From Phocaeicola sp. (GTDB taxonomy: Bacteria; Bacteroidota; Bacteroidia; Bacteroidales; Bacteroidaceae), in NCBI GenBank assembly GCA_020026225.1, contig JAHHQU010000001.1, positions 33,196-97,195 on the forward strand: 64,000 bases of DNA. Direction: 5' to 3'. Below are positions 25,427 through 35,226 of the stretch, in pieces (position 1 is the stretch's first letter; every line of letters starts with the position of its first letter). The notes under the pieces were generated by a model. That model worked only from the letters and a program-made list of their open reading frames with translations, ran no database searches and was not told the origin of the DNA. The position numbers and the translations under genes are program-made.

Positions 25427-28400
25427 ATGAATTTATTTATTCGGAAGGTAATCATTCTGTTGATGTTAGGAATGATTATCCCAATCGATGTCTTTGGACA
25501 ATCGGGAAACATCCAAATTAGCGGAACTGTGGTTGATGACGAAAACGAGCCGCTTATCGGTGTGAATGTTCGTATTAAAGGTACTCCTTATGGTGCCATT
25601 ACGGATATGGATGGTATGTATGCCTTGTTTGGCAAATGCAAGCAGGGTGGTGAAATTGAATTTTCATACATCGGTATGAAAACGGTGACAATTGTTTATA
25701 ACGGACAGCGTAAGTTGAATGTGACCTTGAAGGAAGACATGAACCAATTGGGTGAGGTCGTAGTCACTGCGAAGGCAAATATCAATGAACTTGATATTCG
25801 TGCCAAGTCGGGTGTGGTACAGACGGTCAACTTGAAGCGTATTGAGGATAAGCCGATGATTGATATGGGTTTGGCTCTACAGGGTACAGTTCCTGGATTG
25901 ATCATTTCAAATACCGGTGATTTGGGTGCCGACCCTAAGATTCGAATTCGTGGTAACTCTTCTTTGCGAAAAGGAAATTCAACCAATGAACCTTTGTATG
26001 TCATGGATGGTCAGGTGATTAGCCCTGAAACTTTTTATAACTTGAATCCTTCTGATATCAAAGATATCAAGGTGTTGAAGGATGCGGCAGCTTGTGCTCT
26101 TTATGGTATCAAGGCTGCAAACGGTGTTTTGGAAATTACCTCTCAACGTGGTTCAGCAGGAAAAATGACTGTTTCATATTCTATGAATATGGGTGTGACA
26201 ACACGTGGTCGTCGTGGAGTCAAGATGATGGATTCGGCAGAAAAATTGGAATTGGAACGTTTGCTGCAAAATCCAGAAACTCCGGGATACCGTTACAGTG
26301 CAGATTATTACAACAAGTATTTTTCAAAAGATCCGAATTTGCAGCAGCTTATCGCCGAGGGTGAACAGAAGTTGGATGCTTTGAGAGCAACCAATACCGA
26401 TTGGTTCAAAGTGTTGCTTCGTAATAGTTTGTATCAAAAATACGATGTCAGCTTGCGTGGTGGTACTGAAGAAACCACTTATTATGTTTCAGCCAATTTC
26501 AGCAAGCAGGGTGGCCGTATTCCTGGAAATGACCGTCAGCGCATGGGGTTGCGTTTGAATTTGGACCAACGATTGGGAAAAATCGGGTATTTGTTGTTGA
26601 GTGTGAATGGGGGATATTCGGAAACCAAGACTCCTAACGGAACGAACAATGATCCGGCTTCGCTCATCTATAGCTTGAACCCTTATGAAAGTGTAGAAGG
26701 TAAATTGTGGTCATACCCGAATCAGACTTATAGTGACTTGATGAATCAGTATAGCTCTCAATCTACCTCAAAGGATGCTGGTGTGAGCGGTAGCCTTTCT
26801 TTGACTCCGCTACCTGGTTTGGATATCGCTGCTGTAGCAGGTGTGGATTTTCTTTTGGGAGAAAGTGAAAACTTCACTCCTTCTACTGCTTATTCAGAAC
26901 AGCATAGTGGTATTCCTGAATTGGAAAGAGGTATTTATGGCAAGTCGAAGGATGTGACTACTAATGTTTCAAGTAACGTACGTGTCACTTATAATCATTT
27001 GTTTGGAGAAAAGCATGATTTGACCTTGGGTGCCAATATGGACTATTACATGACGAATATTGATAACGTGGGTATTACGGGATATGGTGTTGGTACGGTA
27101 AATTCTTCGGCTGCGATCAATCAGTCTATATCGGGCAATCGTAAATCGAGAGTGAATTCGTTGAAGAACAAGAGTGCTCAGTTGGGTATCGGTACCGTAT
27201 TCGGATATACTTACGATGGCATTTACGACTTTTATGGTTCTTTCAAGGCGGATGCTTCTTCCATCCTTCCTTCCAATAAGCGTTGGAATACAGCATGGGC
27301 GGTAGGTTTTGGATGGACACCGAGTCATTATGAGTTTTTGAAGGAGAATGAAGTGTTGACCAGCTTGAACTTGCGTGCATCTTATGGATACACGGCCAAC
27401 TTGAGTGGGGTGGATGTTTCTTCTACCGTGGCTACGTTCTCTTTCTCTACACAGGCTTATGAAAATCAGCGTCCATTGGAGTTGATCACCTTATATAATA
27501 AGGACCTTAAGCCAGAACAGACCAAGTCAATCGATTTGGGCTTGGATTTTGAATTGTTCCACCGACTGACATTTCGTGCCAATTGGTACAACCGTCGTAC
27601 GGAACAGGCATTGCTGAGTGTACCTATTCCTTCCTCTACGGGATTCTCTATCCTGACACGTAACATCGGTGTCCTTCAAAATCAAGGTGTGGAAGTCGGT
27701 ATGAATTTGAAGGTTCTTGACACTTCCGACTGGATCTTGAATATTGGTGGAAACTTGGCTTACAACAAGAATAAGGTAATCGATTTGTATTATACGGATA
27801 AAATCTATTTTTCGGAAGAAGATATTATTCCTTCTTATGAAATCGGTAAGTCGTATGATATGCTTTATGGACCGAACTCTTTGGGTATCAATCCATTGAC
27901 CGGATATCCGGTGTTCAAGGTAAAGGATGGTAAAGAGAAGCAGGGAACAGAGGATCTGACAGCTGACGACGTAGTGTCGTTGGGACACCTTACTCCTCCG
28001 TATTCGGGTGCCATTACTTTCAGCTTGACTTATAAAGCTTTTGAATTGGATATGGACTTTTATTATACCTTTGGTGGAGTTCGTCGCTTCAATTATTCGT
28101 ATGTACGTACGAAAGATAATGCCTTTAAAAATGCTGTTTCAGGACAGATTGAAAAGATGTGGTTTAAGCCGGGTGATGAGTACAAGATTTATGCTACTCC
28201 GTTCAATACTTCTACTACGGGCGATAACAATATCCGTTATTATTCAAATTCTCAGACCATAGGCAAGAGTGACTATATGCGACTTTCTATGTTGTCATTG
28301 CGTTACCGTGTACCAAGAAGTTTCTTGCAGAAGGCTCTTCCATTTGTAGAATATGCTTCTTTCGCATTCCAAGGATCTAACTTGTTTACTTGGACAGCTT

Positions 28401-28483
28401 ATGATGAATCGGACCCTGAAAGTGGTACTTTGGCTGGAAGTATACAGCCTGTTTATTCCTTCAATCTTAATTTGACTTTCTAA
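25427..28483 (+). CDS. SusC/RagA-type TonB-dependent outer-membrane transporter
   Basis: 1018 residues from MNLFIRKV; the upstream in-frame ATG at 25394 sits inside the hairpin and would put 11 residues before the signal peptide. Signal peptide ends near VFGQ. Next come the N-terminal carboxypeptidase-like domain (GTVVDDENEPLIGVNVRIKGT), a plug (ALQGTVPGLII, PLYVMDG, IKVLKDAAACALYG) and a 22-strand-type barrel ending in the aromatic motif FNLNLTF. It imports a ligand with energy from TonB. SusD begins 10 nt downstream. The absence of glycosidases and presence of an M16 protease argue against a glycan. Confidence 0.93.
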   Translation: MNLFIRKVIILLMLGMIIPIDVFGQSGNIQISGTVVDDENEPLIGVNVRIKGTPYGAITDMDGMYALFGKCKQGGEIEFSYIGMKTVTIVYNGQRKLNVTLKEDMNQLGEVVVTAKANINELDIRAKSGVVQTVNLKRIEDKPMIDMGLALQGTVPGLIISNTGDLGADPKIRIRGNSSLRKGNSTNEPLYVMDGQVISPETFYNLNPSDIKDIKVLKDAAACALYGIKAANGVLEITSQRGSAGKMTVSYSMNMGVTTRGRRGVKMMDSAEKLELERLLQNPETPGYRYSADYYNKYFSKDPNLQQLIAEGEQKLDALRATNTDWFKVLLRNSLYQKYDVSLRGGTEETTYYVSANFSKQGGRIPGNDRQRMGLRLNLDQRLGKIGYLLLSVNGGYSETKTPNGTNNDPASLIYSLNPYESVEGKLWSYPNQTYSDLMNQYSSQSTSKDAGVSGSLSLTPLPGLDIAAVAGVDFLLGESENFTPSTAYSEQHSGIPELERGIYGKSKDVTTNVSSNVRVTYNHLFGEKHDLTLGANMDYYMTNIDNVGITGYGVGTVNSSAAINQSISGNRKSRVNSLKNKSAQLGIGTVFGYTYDGIYDFYGSFKADASSILPSNKRWNTAWAVGFGWTPSHYEFLKENEVLTSLNLRASYGYTANLSGVDVSSTVATFSFSTQAYENQRPLELITLYNKDLKPEQTKSIDLGLDFELFHRLTFRANWYNRRTEQALLSVPIPSSTGFSILTRNIGVLQNQGVEVGMNLKVLDTSDWILNIGGNLAYNKNKVIDLYYTDKIYFSEEDIIPSYEIGKSYDMLYGPNSLGINPLTGYPVFKVKDGKEKQGTEDLTADDVVSLGHLTPPYSGAITFSLTYKAFELDMDFYYTFGGVRRFNYSYVRTKDNAFKNAVSGQIEKMWFKPGDEYKIYATPFNTSTTGDNNIRYYSNSQTIGKSDYMRLSMLSLRYRVPRSFLQKALPFVEYASFAFQGSNLFTWTAYDESDPESGTLAGSIQPVYSFNLNLTF

Positions 28484-28493
28484 TTGTAGCTTG

Positions 28494-29894
28494 ATGATGA
28501 AATTAAAAAAACTTATCGATAATATAGTAGTGCTATGTGCCGCTACTGCTTTATTCAGTGCTTGTTCGTTGAACATTCCTCCTGCTGACCTATATTCTGA
28601 TCCGGATGCCATTGTGAGTGTTGGTAACGCTCGTTCCCTGTTGACTTCTGCCTATATTGCTTATCCGCATAATGAATATGAATTATCTGTTTTAGGACCG
28701 GACTTTTGTCCTACGTCTTTGACAGGAAAAGACATGAGTCTGAAGAATCTTTATCAGTGGCAAGATAATGCTATAAGCAGTTTCTCTGAACTGATGTGGC
28801 TGGATTTTTATAATACGATAGCTATTTGTAATGTCTTGTTGGAACGTATGCAGAATGTCATCGTTGAAAATGAAATAGATGCAGCCGAAAAAGAAAAAAT
28901 TATCTCTGAGGCAAATATGTTGCAGGCTTTATGTTATTTCAATCTGCTTCGTTTGTTCGCACCGGCTTATGATAAGAATCCGAAAGCGGATGGAATAATC
29001 TTGAAAACGCGTGTAGGGGTGGAATTCCCGAAAAGAAGTTCCATTGCCGATTGTACGGATTTTATCCGTAACTTGTTGGTTGAGGCTGTCAAGGTTTCAG
29101 GTAAATCGGAACGGAACGGTTGGCTTTCTCAGACTGCTGGTTATTATATTCTTTCAGAGTTGGAAATGTATGCCGGCAATTACCGTGCAGCTGCTGAGTA
29201 TGCAGAAAAGGTGATAGAAAAGGCGAAGGATGGTTGGTTTACAGAAAATGGGTATGCTCGTTTATGGGAGCAGGCTTCTTGCGAGGAGCGAATATTTGCA
29301 TTCTTCATTTCTGCTCCAATTTACACAGGTTTGCAGTACGATGTGAAAGAAGGAGATTATCTGATGGTTTCTCCTAAGGTGGTGTTTGATGAGGCGGATT
29401 ATCGTAAGAAGTATGCACTGTATCCATTTGAAATGGAGGGAAGTGAACGTGCTTTGTTGGGAAAATACAACAAGAACAACAAGGATGGTAAAGAGAATAC
29501 CTATTTAAATACTTTCCGTTATGCGGGAGCTTACTATTTGGCAGCGGAAGCTTACAGCCGTTTGGATGGCCAGTCGGCTAAAGCATTGTCTACTATCAAT
29601 CATTATCTGGAACTTTGTGGGGCTGAGCCATTGGCTGGCGACCTGCAGGGTAAGGAGTTGACCAAACGTATTCTTGCTGAAAAATTAAAAGAATTTGTAG
29701 GGGAAGGTGTAGCTTTCTTTGATTGTAAGCGAACTCACGACCAATTGCAACGTTGGAGTCGTTGGGGAACTCAGCAGGAGTCACTGGTCCGTTCCGGAGA
29801 TTATCGCTGGACTTTCCCGATACCGGCTTCTGAATACAAATTCAACGGACAGGTTACTCAGAATGAAGGATGGCCGATTGACCGTAATAAATAA
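28494..29894 (+). CDS. SusD/RagB-type surface lipoprotein
   Basis: 466-residue surface ligand-binding lid of the SusC transporter. Signal peptide with lipobox-like FSAC. TPR-like helical segments (AEKEKIISEANMLQALCYFNLLRLFAPAY, YYILSELEMYAGNYRAAAEYAEKVIE) and the typical SusD end (WTFPIPASEYKFN...NEGW). The ATG at 28494 is preferred to the upstream TTG. It is shorter than many glycan SusD proteins. Ligand not deducible. Confidence 0.9.
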   Translation: MMKLKKLIDNIVVLCAATALFSACSLNIPPADLYSDPDAIVSVGNARSLLTSAYIAYPHNEYELSVLGPDFCPTSLTGKDMSLKNLYQWQDNAISSFSELMWLDFYNTIAICNVLLERMQNVIVENEIDAAEKEKIISEANMLQALCYFNLLRLFAPAYDKNPKADGIILKTRVGVEFPKRSSIADCTDFIRNLLVEAVKVSGKSERNGWLSQTAGYYILSELEMYAGNYRAAAEYAEKVIEKAKDGWFTENGYARLWEQASCEERIFAFFISAPIYTGLQYDVKEGDYLMVSPKVVFDEADYRKKYALYPFEMEGSERALLGKYNKNNKDGKENTYLNTFRYAGAYYLAAEAYSRLDGQSAKALSTINHYLELCGAEPLAGDLQGKELTKRILAEKLKEFVGEGVAFFDCKRTHDQLQRWSRWGTQQESLVRSGDYRWTFPIPASEYKFNGQVTQNEGWPIDRNK

Positions 29895-29922
29895 CTCCTA
29901 ATCTTATAAAAGAAATCAGATA

Positions 29923-31167
29923 ATGAAAACAAGATATTTTATTTACCTGTTGGCATGGGTGGTCTTGACCTTATCGGCATGCAGCGATAAAAAGGACTTT
30001 GTAAAATGCAGTAATTACATCAGAATAACTACGCAGAGTGCGACTACATTTACCGAAGATTCTGAGAATCCGGTGATTGTTGACGTAATGTTGGCTTATA
30101 CATTGACACGGGACGAAACGATTACTTTTGAGTTGCTGGATAATCAAGGAGATATTTTGTATATCGATACTCCCCAACTTAATTTTAAGGCAGGTGAAAA
30201 AGTGAAGCAGTTCCATGTCTATTCAAATAGAAAAAGCAGCTTGAGTGCACAGCAGGTGGTTGCTTTGAAGGTGAAGAATTTTACAGCTGAGGACATGTTG
30301 CCTTGGGAAGATGGAATCTTGCTGACAGTCAAGCCGGATGCTGATATTCCTGAATTGAATGAAGAACAACTTCAGATGATTGAGGGATATAAAAAGAATA
30401 TGAATCTGGATATCCGACGGATGATGGGTAAACTGGCGTGCCATGTTCGTGTGGTATTCCCGATTGATGAGGTGGGTGCCGATGGTGAAACGGTGTTCTC
30501 TGATAAAGAAATCCAAGAATTTGATTCGGAATCCATCCTTACGTTGAGTGAGAAAGCTACTGCAAACCAGCCTATCTTGAAAATAGTAGATAATCCGATG
30601 GGATGGAGCTCTATTTTATGGAGTGTGTTGCAGAAAGAGATTGCTATTAACAATCAGGTTGGAACTTCTTTCCCTTCAGTAGTTGAGGCTGTTCATTATG
30701 AACCGACATCAGAAGAATTCCAGATCGCATTGGATAGTTTGATTGTACATGAAAATCAGAAGGTCGAGTTTACAGGTGCTGTTCCAGATGCGTACGGAAA
30801 TATGATAACTGCTATTCCATTCATCTATTCGTTCAGTGCATGGAATCGTCAGTGGGATATGGCTCAGAAAGGAAGTACCGTCGACGTTGTGGTGAAGGAT
30901 CCTTCAACGGGAGAAATCTTGTACACGGAACCGGAAACTCCAATGCAGTCGTTAATTGAACAAGGAATTACGTTGTCTCCTGATTATTATTTGGTATCTT
31001 CCGACATCACATCTGATAGTTGGAAAAGCGGAACTTGGAAAGCTCCTAAATCAAAGGTTGATTTTGAAAAAGGTACATGGAACTTCGAGTTCTCTTGGGA
31101 TCACCAAAACTCTTCGGGATGGACTTTGGTAGAGGTTACTTACCAACTGCATCCGTTATCGGAGTAA
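29923..31167 (+). CDS. Lipoprotein of unknown function (DUF4929-like)
   Basis: 414-residue predicted lipoprotein (lipobox LSAC, Cys about 20). The N-terminal ~130 residues look like an all-beta domain (DRDETITFELL, FKAGEKVKQFHVYSN), similar in style to DUF1735/DUF4843 domains beside SusD genes. A second, larger region follows with WSSILWSVLQKEI and a C-terminal tryptophan-rich segment. I tentatively liken it to DUF4929. By position, 28 nt after SusD, it is probably a surface or periplasmic accessory binding the same ligand. Confidence 0.5.
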   Translation: MKTRYFIYLLAWVVLTLSACSDKKDFVKCSNYIRITTQSATTFTEDSENPVIVDVMLAYTLTRDETITFELLDNQGDILYIDTPQLNFKAGEKVKQFHVYSNRKSSLSAQQVVALKVKNFTAEDMLPWEDGILLTVKPDADIPELNEEQLQMIEGYKKNMNLDIRRMMGKLACHVRVVFPIDEVGADGETVFSDKEIQEFDSESILTLSEKATANQPILKIVDNPMGWSSILWSVLQKEIAINNQVGTSFPSVVEAVHYEPTSEEFQIALDSLIVHENQKVEFTGAVPDAYGNMITAIPFIYSFSAWNRQWDMAQKGSTVDVVVKDPSTGEILYTEPETPMQSLIEQGITLSPDYYLVSSDITSDSWKSGTWKAPKSKVDFEKGTWNFEFSWDHQNSSGWTLVEVTYQLHPLSE

Positions 31168-31366
31168 GGCATATAAGAATGGATTCAGAAAGAAGGGTTC
31201 GTAAAGTGGAACTCCTTTCTTGAGAAGAAAAACATTCTATGATATTTAATTGTTATACGTAAAGGAAAGTTTGTGTTAATTCTGTCGCTGATGGTCTCTC
31301 GATTTTCATTGGGATGGAAACAGTGGCAGAATTGGCACATTTTTTATATAACCTAATACAACGTTA

Positions 31367-34261
31367 ATGAAAAGACGAATGAAGCTTGCAAAAACTAAAC
31401 GAATTTGGCTGCTGACCTTGCTGATTGGTTGTACGACGAATGGAGCTGTAGGACAGACAAGCAAAGACTTGGAAACTATAGATACCGAGATGCCGATGGA
31501 GAATCGGTCGGATATCTCATTGCCTGAAAATACAGTGGAAGGATGGCTTTCCAATGGATTGCATTATTTGATTATGCCCAATGAAACCCCGGCTCATACT
31601 ACAGAGATGCGTTTGGTCATGCGGTTGGGTTCTGTGCAGGAAACTGAAGAACAGAAAGGAAGTGCCCATTTCTTGGAGCACATGGCTTTTGCAGGAACTC
31701 GGCATTTCCCAGAAAGAAAAATGGTGGAGTACTTGGAAGGACTCGGCATGAAATATGGTCGGGACATCAATGCTGTAACAGGATATGACCGTACCATTTT
31801 TATGTTGAGTGTGCCGATGTCGAAAGAAGATGAAACGGTCTTGGACAATACCTTGCTGATATTGAAGGATTGGTTGACCGATATCTCTTTTGAGGCGGCT
31901 CGTGCAGCGAAAGAACGTGGTGTGATATTGGAAGAGTTGAGAGGATATGATCATGGCGATGATTTCTATGATTTGAAAATCGGTCAGAATCAATTTGCTC
32001 ATCGAATGCCTTTAGGTAGTTCGGAAGATATTCGGAGTATCGGTCGACCGAATTTGGTGGAATTCTATCAGAAATGGTATACTCCACAATTAGCAAGCAT
32101 CGTAGTGGTGGGAAATGTTTCGCCACGGGAAGTGGAAGCACGTATCCGTTCGATGTTTGACGCCATTCCTGCCAAACCGATTCCTGATTATCGGACATAT
32201 ACACTTGATTACAAGAAGGGAATCCAGATGAAAGAACTTACGGATACCATGCCTCAAAAATCTGTTTTGGATTTGATGATACCGCATCCGTGCATAGTGG
32301 GTAGAAATTTGGATGCTACGGCTGCCAAAGAAACGGGAAATTTGTTGGTTGAGGCTTTGAACCGCCGTCTTATGATGTTGGAAATCCCTTGTAGTGTGTC
32401 GGACAATTGGTACTTGTCGGACAAGAATCATTTGGCTTTGACTTGCTATGGAACTTCTCGCGATTCCTTGCTTAACGTAGTTGAAAGTGTATCTTGCGAA
32501 TTGAAGCGAATCATACGTGACGGATGGTGTTCACCTGAATTGAATGATTTGAAAGAGAGATTTACGGCCCGTATTTCTCCGTTGGATGCAGGACGCTCTT
32601 CTGTGGCTTTTTGTGATGATTTTGCTGACTATATCTTGTCTGGCGACCGTTACATTTATTCTGAAAAGGAAGTGGATGTGCTAAAGGACAAAATCAAGTC
32701 TGTCACCAGTCTGCAACTTTCGGAACGTTTGCAGGAGTGGTTGAAATGGAAGGAAGAGGCTTTTTTGGTAGCTTACAGTAATCATGCAGGAAAAAGTCAG
32801 ACCATACAGCCGGAAGAGGTGTTGCGTGCTTGGGAAAAAGGACAAGAATGCGAACCGGCTGAATATACATACAGATCGGTAAAGGAGGAGGAAGAAAAGT
32901 TGGCTACACCGGCTTGCTTGACTGAAATGCATGCCTTTGATGCGTCAAAAATCGTTTCTGATACTCGTCTGAAACAAATTAAAGTACGAGATGTCCGCTT
33001 GGAGAACGGGTTGCGCATCTTGTTGCGTAATACTCCCGATGGAAGCAATACGTTGTTGTTTGAATTGGTAGGAAGAGGAGGTACAGCTGATGTTTCGCCC
33101 GAACGTTATTATGCGTTGGAAGGTACTGCCGGATTCATCGAAATGGGAGGAATATCCAAAGTGAATTATGATACATTGACTACGTACACTTGTCAGGAAA
33201 ATGTCTTGGTAAATGTTACTTTAGGTCATTATTGGCATGGCTTGCTGGGTACTGCCTCAGCCGACAAGTCGAGAGAATTGTTTAATCTGATTTATGAAAA
33301 GATACATCATCCGGAATTGCGTTATGAGGATTTCGAAGAAATCAAGAAGGATGAATTGGAATCTTTCGGTGAAGAAACTTTATTGGGTAAACTCATGCAT
33401 CAGGCGACGGATCGAATGTTGTCCAATCGTTTGGACTCGTTGGCCGGAAATATTCCTGCGGTTTGTTATCGTAAGCGTACCGTTTCCGATGTCCAGTCAA
33501 TGAATCTGGACGAAATCGGTGCTTTTTATCGTAACCTGTTTGCTGAGCCGAAAGGTACTACCTTGATTGTGACAGGGGACTTTAAGGAAGAAGCGGTTCT
33601 CGAGCAACTGGTCGCAACTTTTGGTCGCATGCAGTCGCCTGCTGAAAAGGCTATGGATGTGGTTGAAATACCGGTACCTGCCGTTGGACCTTATGTAGAA
33701 GGTTTTGCGGGTGGTAATGATACACAGACTATATTGGAATATGTATTTACAGGAAACCATATTCCTTCTCTGAAGGGAGGTATGACATTGAAGTTGATGC
33801 GTGATATCTTGCAAAATCGTGTACTGAGCGTTCTGCGTGAACGAGAAAATATCGTTTATTCACCTTATGTCTCTTTATTCTATAATGGTGAGCCGCGTAA
33901 CAATTTCTATTTCGACCTTTCTTTGTCGGTAGATAGTGCAAATACAAAACGCGTGGACAGCTTGGTGAAGGAGATTGTTGCCGATTTGCGTAAACATCCT
34001 GTGAGTCAAGAAGAATTGGGAAATCTGAAACGTTCCTTCCGTGTCAATAAACGTCAGGTATTGACAGAAGAAGCAGCTACCGACTGGAGAAAGACGATTT
34101 CATTGATGCTGCAGAACGGAGAATCGTTGGAAGACTTCAATGACTACGATGCCCGTCTGGATGAAATTACGCCGGAAGAGATTCGTCAAGCTTTTGAAAA
34201 GTATCTGGACCCACAAAAGAATATAATATTGTATATCGGAAAACATCAACTTTATGATTAA
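31367..34261 (+). CDS. M16-family zinc protease, two-domain (PqqL/FusC-like)
   Basis: 964 residues, exported: N-terminal hydrophobic segment with a possible lipobox LIGC (Cys22). The inverted zinc motif HFLEH is at 101-105, with the downstream Glu in ERGVILEELRGYDHG. A second, catalytically silent M16 half begins near 540 (VRDVRLENGLRILLRN). Length and layout fit clamshell proteases such as PqqL and FusC that cleave imported polypeptides. It starts 199 nt after the lipoprotein gene; that gap has a weak hairpin (31188-31223) but no promoter I recognise. The next gene overlaps by 8 nt. Confidence 0.9.
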   Translation: MKRRMKLAKTKRIWLLTLLIGCTTNGAVGQTSKDLETIDTEMPMENRSDISLPENTVEGWLSNGLHYLIMPNETPAHTTEMRLVMRLGSVQETEEQKGSAHFLEHMAFAGTRHFPERKMVEYLEGLGMKYGRDINAVTGYDRTIFMLSVPMSKEDETVLDNTLLILKDWLTDISFEAARAAKERGVILEELRGYDHGDDFYDLKIGQNQFAHRMPLGSSEDIRSIGRPNLVEFYQKWYTPQLASIVVVGNVSPREVEARIRSMFDAIPAKPIPDYRTYTLDYKKGIQMKELTDTMPQKSVLDLMIPHPCIVGRNLDATAAKETGNLLVEALNRRLMMLEIPCSVSDNWYLSDKNHLALTCYGTSRDSLLNVVESVSCELKRIIRDGWCSPELNDLKERFTARISPLDAGRSSVAFCDDFADYILSGDRYIYSEKEVDVLKDKIKSVTSLQLSERLQEWLKWKEEAFLVAYSNHAGKSQTIQPEEVLRAWEKGQECEPAEYTYRSVKEEEEKLATPACLTEMHAFDASKIVSDTRLKQIKVRDVRLENGLRILLRNTPDGSNTLLFELVGRGGTADVSPERYYALEGTAGFIEMGGISKVNYDTLTTYTCQENVLVNVTLGHYWHGLLGTASADKSRELFNLIYEKIHHPELRYEDFEEIKKDELESFGEETLLGKLMHQATDRMLSNRLDSLAGNIPAVCYRKRTVSDVQSMNLDEIGAFYRNLFAEPKGTTLIVTGDFKEEAVLEQLVATFGRMQSPAEKAMDVVEIPVPAVGPYVEGFAGGNDTQTILEYVFTGNHIPSLKGGMTLKLMRDILQNRVLSVLRERENIVYSPYVSLFYNGEPRNNFYFDLSLSVDSANTKRVDSLVKEIVADLRKHPVSQEELGNLKRSFRVNKRQVLTEEAATDWRKTISLMLQNGESLEDFNDYDARLDEITPEEIRQAFEKYLDPQKNIILYIGKHQLYD

Positions 34262-35132
34262 GAAAATAACCGTATTGGCTGCCTTGTTCCTTACTCTTTG
34301 CTGGACCTTGCAGGCACAAAATGTAAATAAGAGAATGTATGTGCTGTACGATGCACAAGGTAAAGAAATCACTTATCCTCAGTTGGTGAAGGAATTGGCA
34401 AAGGCAGAAGTGGTATTCTTGGGAGAAATCCATAATTGCAGTGTAACTCACTGGCTGCACCTTCAGTTGGTTCAGTCGCTTTATGGCATCCATGAGAAAG
34501 ATCTGACCATCGGAGCGGAAATGTTTGAAGCCGACAATCAGTTGCTGGTTGATGAATATTTAAAGTCACAAATCAATTTTGAACGTTTTGAAGCCGAAAC
34601 GCGCTTGTGGCCTAACTATTCCACCGATTACGAACCGATTTTATATTTCGCCAAAGAACATCATATTCCTTTTGTCGCTACCAATGTTCCCCGTCGTTAT
34701 GCGAATGTTGTGAAGGAAAAGGGATTGGAATATTTGGATTCTCTTTCAGATGAGGCCAAACGTTATTTGCCTGAACTGCCTATCTCCTTTACGTTCGATT
34801 CAGAGAAAGAAGGCATGTTCTCCATGATGCGTATGATGGGAGGAAAGGAAACGGACACCAAGCAATTGGCTCAAGCACAGGCTATCAAAGATGCTACGAT
34901 GGCGTGGTTTATTGCCAAAACATTTCGTGGACATTTTATCCATTTGAATGGTTGCCTCCATTCTGATATGGGGGGAGGTATTTTACCTTATTTGGAACAG
35001 TATCGTCCAGGTACGGTGACAAAGACCTTATGTACCGTTCATCAAGAAGATATCGATCAATTGGATGAAATAAACCTGGGTCGGGCCGATTTCTATATTT
35101 GTGTTCCTGAAGACATCACTCGCACCTATTGA
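34254..35132 (+). CDS. ChaN-family protein (iron/heme-uptake-associated)
   Basis: 292 residues with a signal peptide cleaved near LQAQ. The ChaN/DUF399 pattern is clear: VVFLGEIHN, LTIGAEMFEADNQLLVDEYL, FVATNVPRRYANVV and HFIHLNGCLHSD. ChaN of Campylobacter is a heme-binding lipoprotein linked to iron uptake; here the signal appears to be type I, without a lipobox. Its ATG lies within the end of the M16 gene (8-nt overlap), which ties it to the protease. A strong terminator follows. Confidence 0.85.
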   Translation: MIKKITVLAALFLTLCWTLQAQNVNKRMYVLYDAQGKEITYPQLVKELAKAEVVFLGEIHNCSVTHWLHLQLVQSLYGIHEKDLTIGAEMFEADNQLLVDEYLKSQINFERFEAETRLWPNYSTDYEPILYFAKEHHIPFVATNVPRRYANVVKEKGLEYLDSLSDEAKRYLPELPISFTFDSEKEGMFSMMRMMGGKETDTKQLAQAQAIKDATMAWFIAKTFRGHFIHLNGCLHSDMGGGILPYLEQYRPGTVTKTLCTVHQEDIDQLDEINLGRADFYICVPEDITRTY

Positions 35133-35158
35133 TTGACGACATTGAAACAGAAATAAAA

Positions 35159-35200
35159 AACGCGGAATTGAAAGAATCATTCTTTCAATTCCGCGTTATA
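35159..35200. terminator. Terminator of the SusC locus (bidirectional)
   Basis: AACGCGGAATTGAAAGAAT and ATTCTTTCAATTCCGCGTT form a perfect long stem with A and T runs outside. It separates the plus-strand ChaN gene from the minus-strand NagB/PIG-L gene. Confidence 0.9.
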
Positions 35201-35226
35201 TTTTACACCTGTTCCAGGTATTCTGT

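Noticed and set aside
25384..25521. 45-codon ORF starting inside the SusC leader hairpin
   Set aside because: It overlaps the SusC signal sequence in another frame and shows no family resemblance; most likely chance.
25427..35132. Conventional polysaccharide utilisation locus
   Set aside because: SusC and SusD are present, but there is no glycoside hydrolase, lyase, sulfatase or hybrid two-component regulator in the locus; the enzyme present is a protease.
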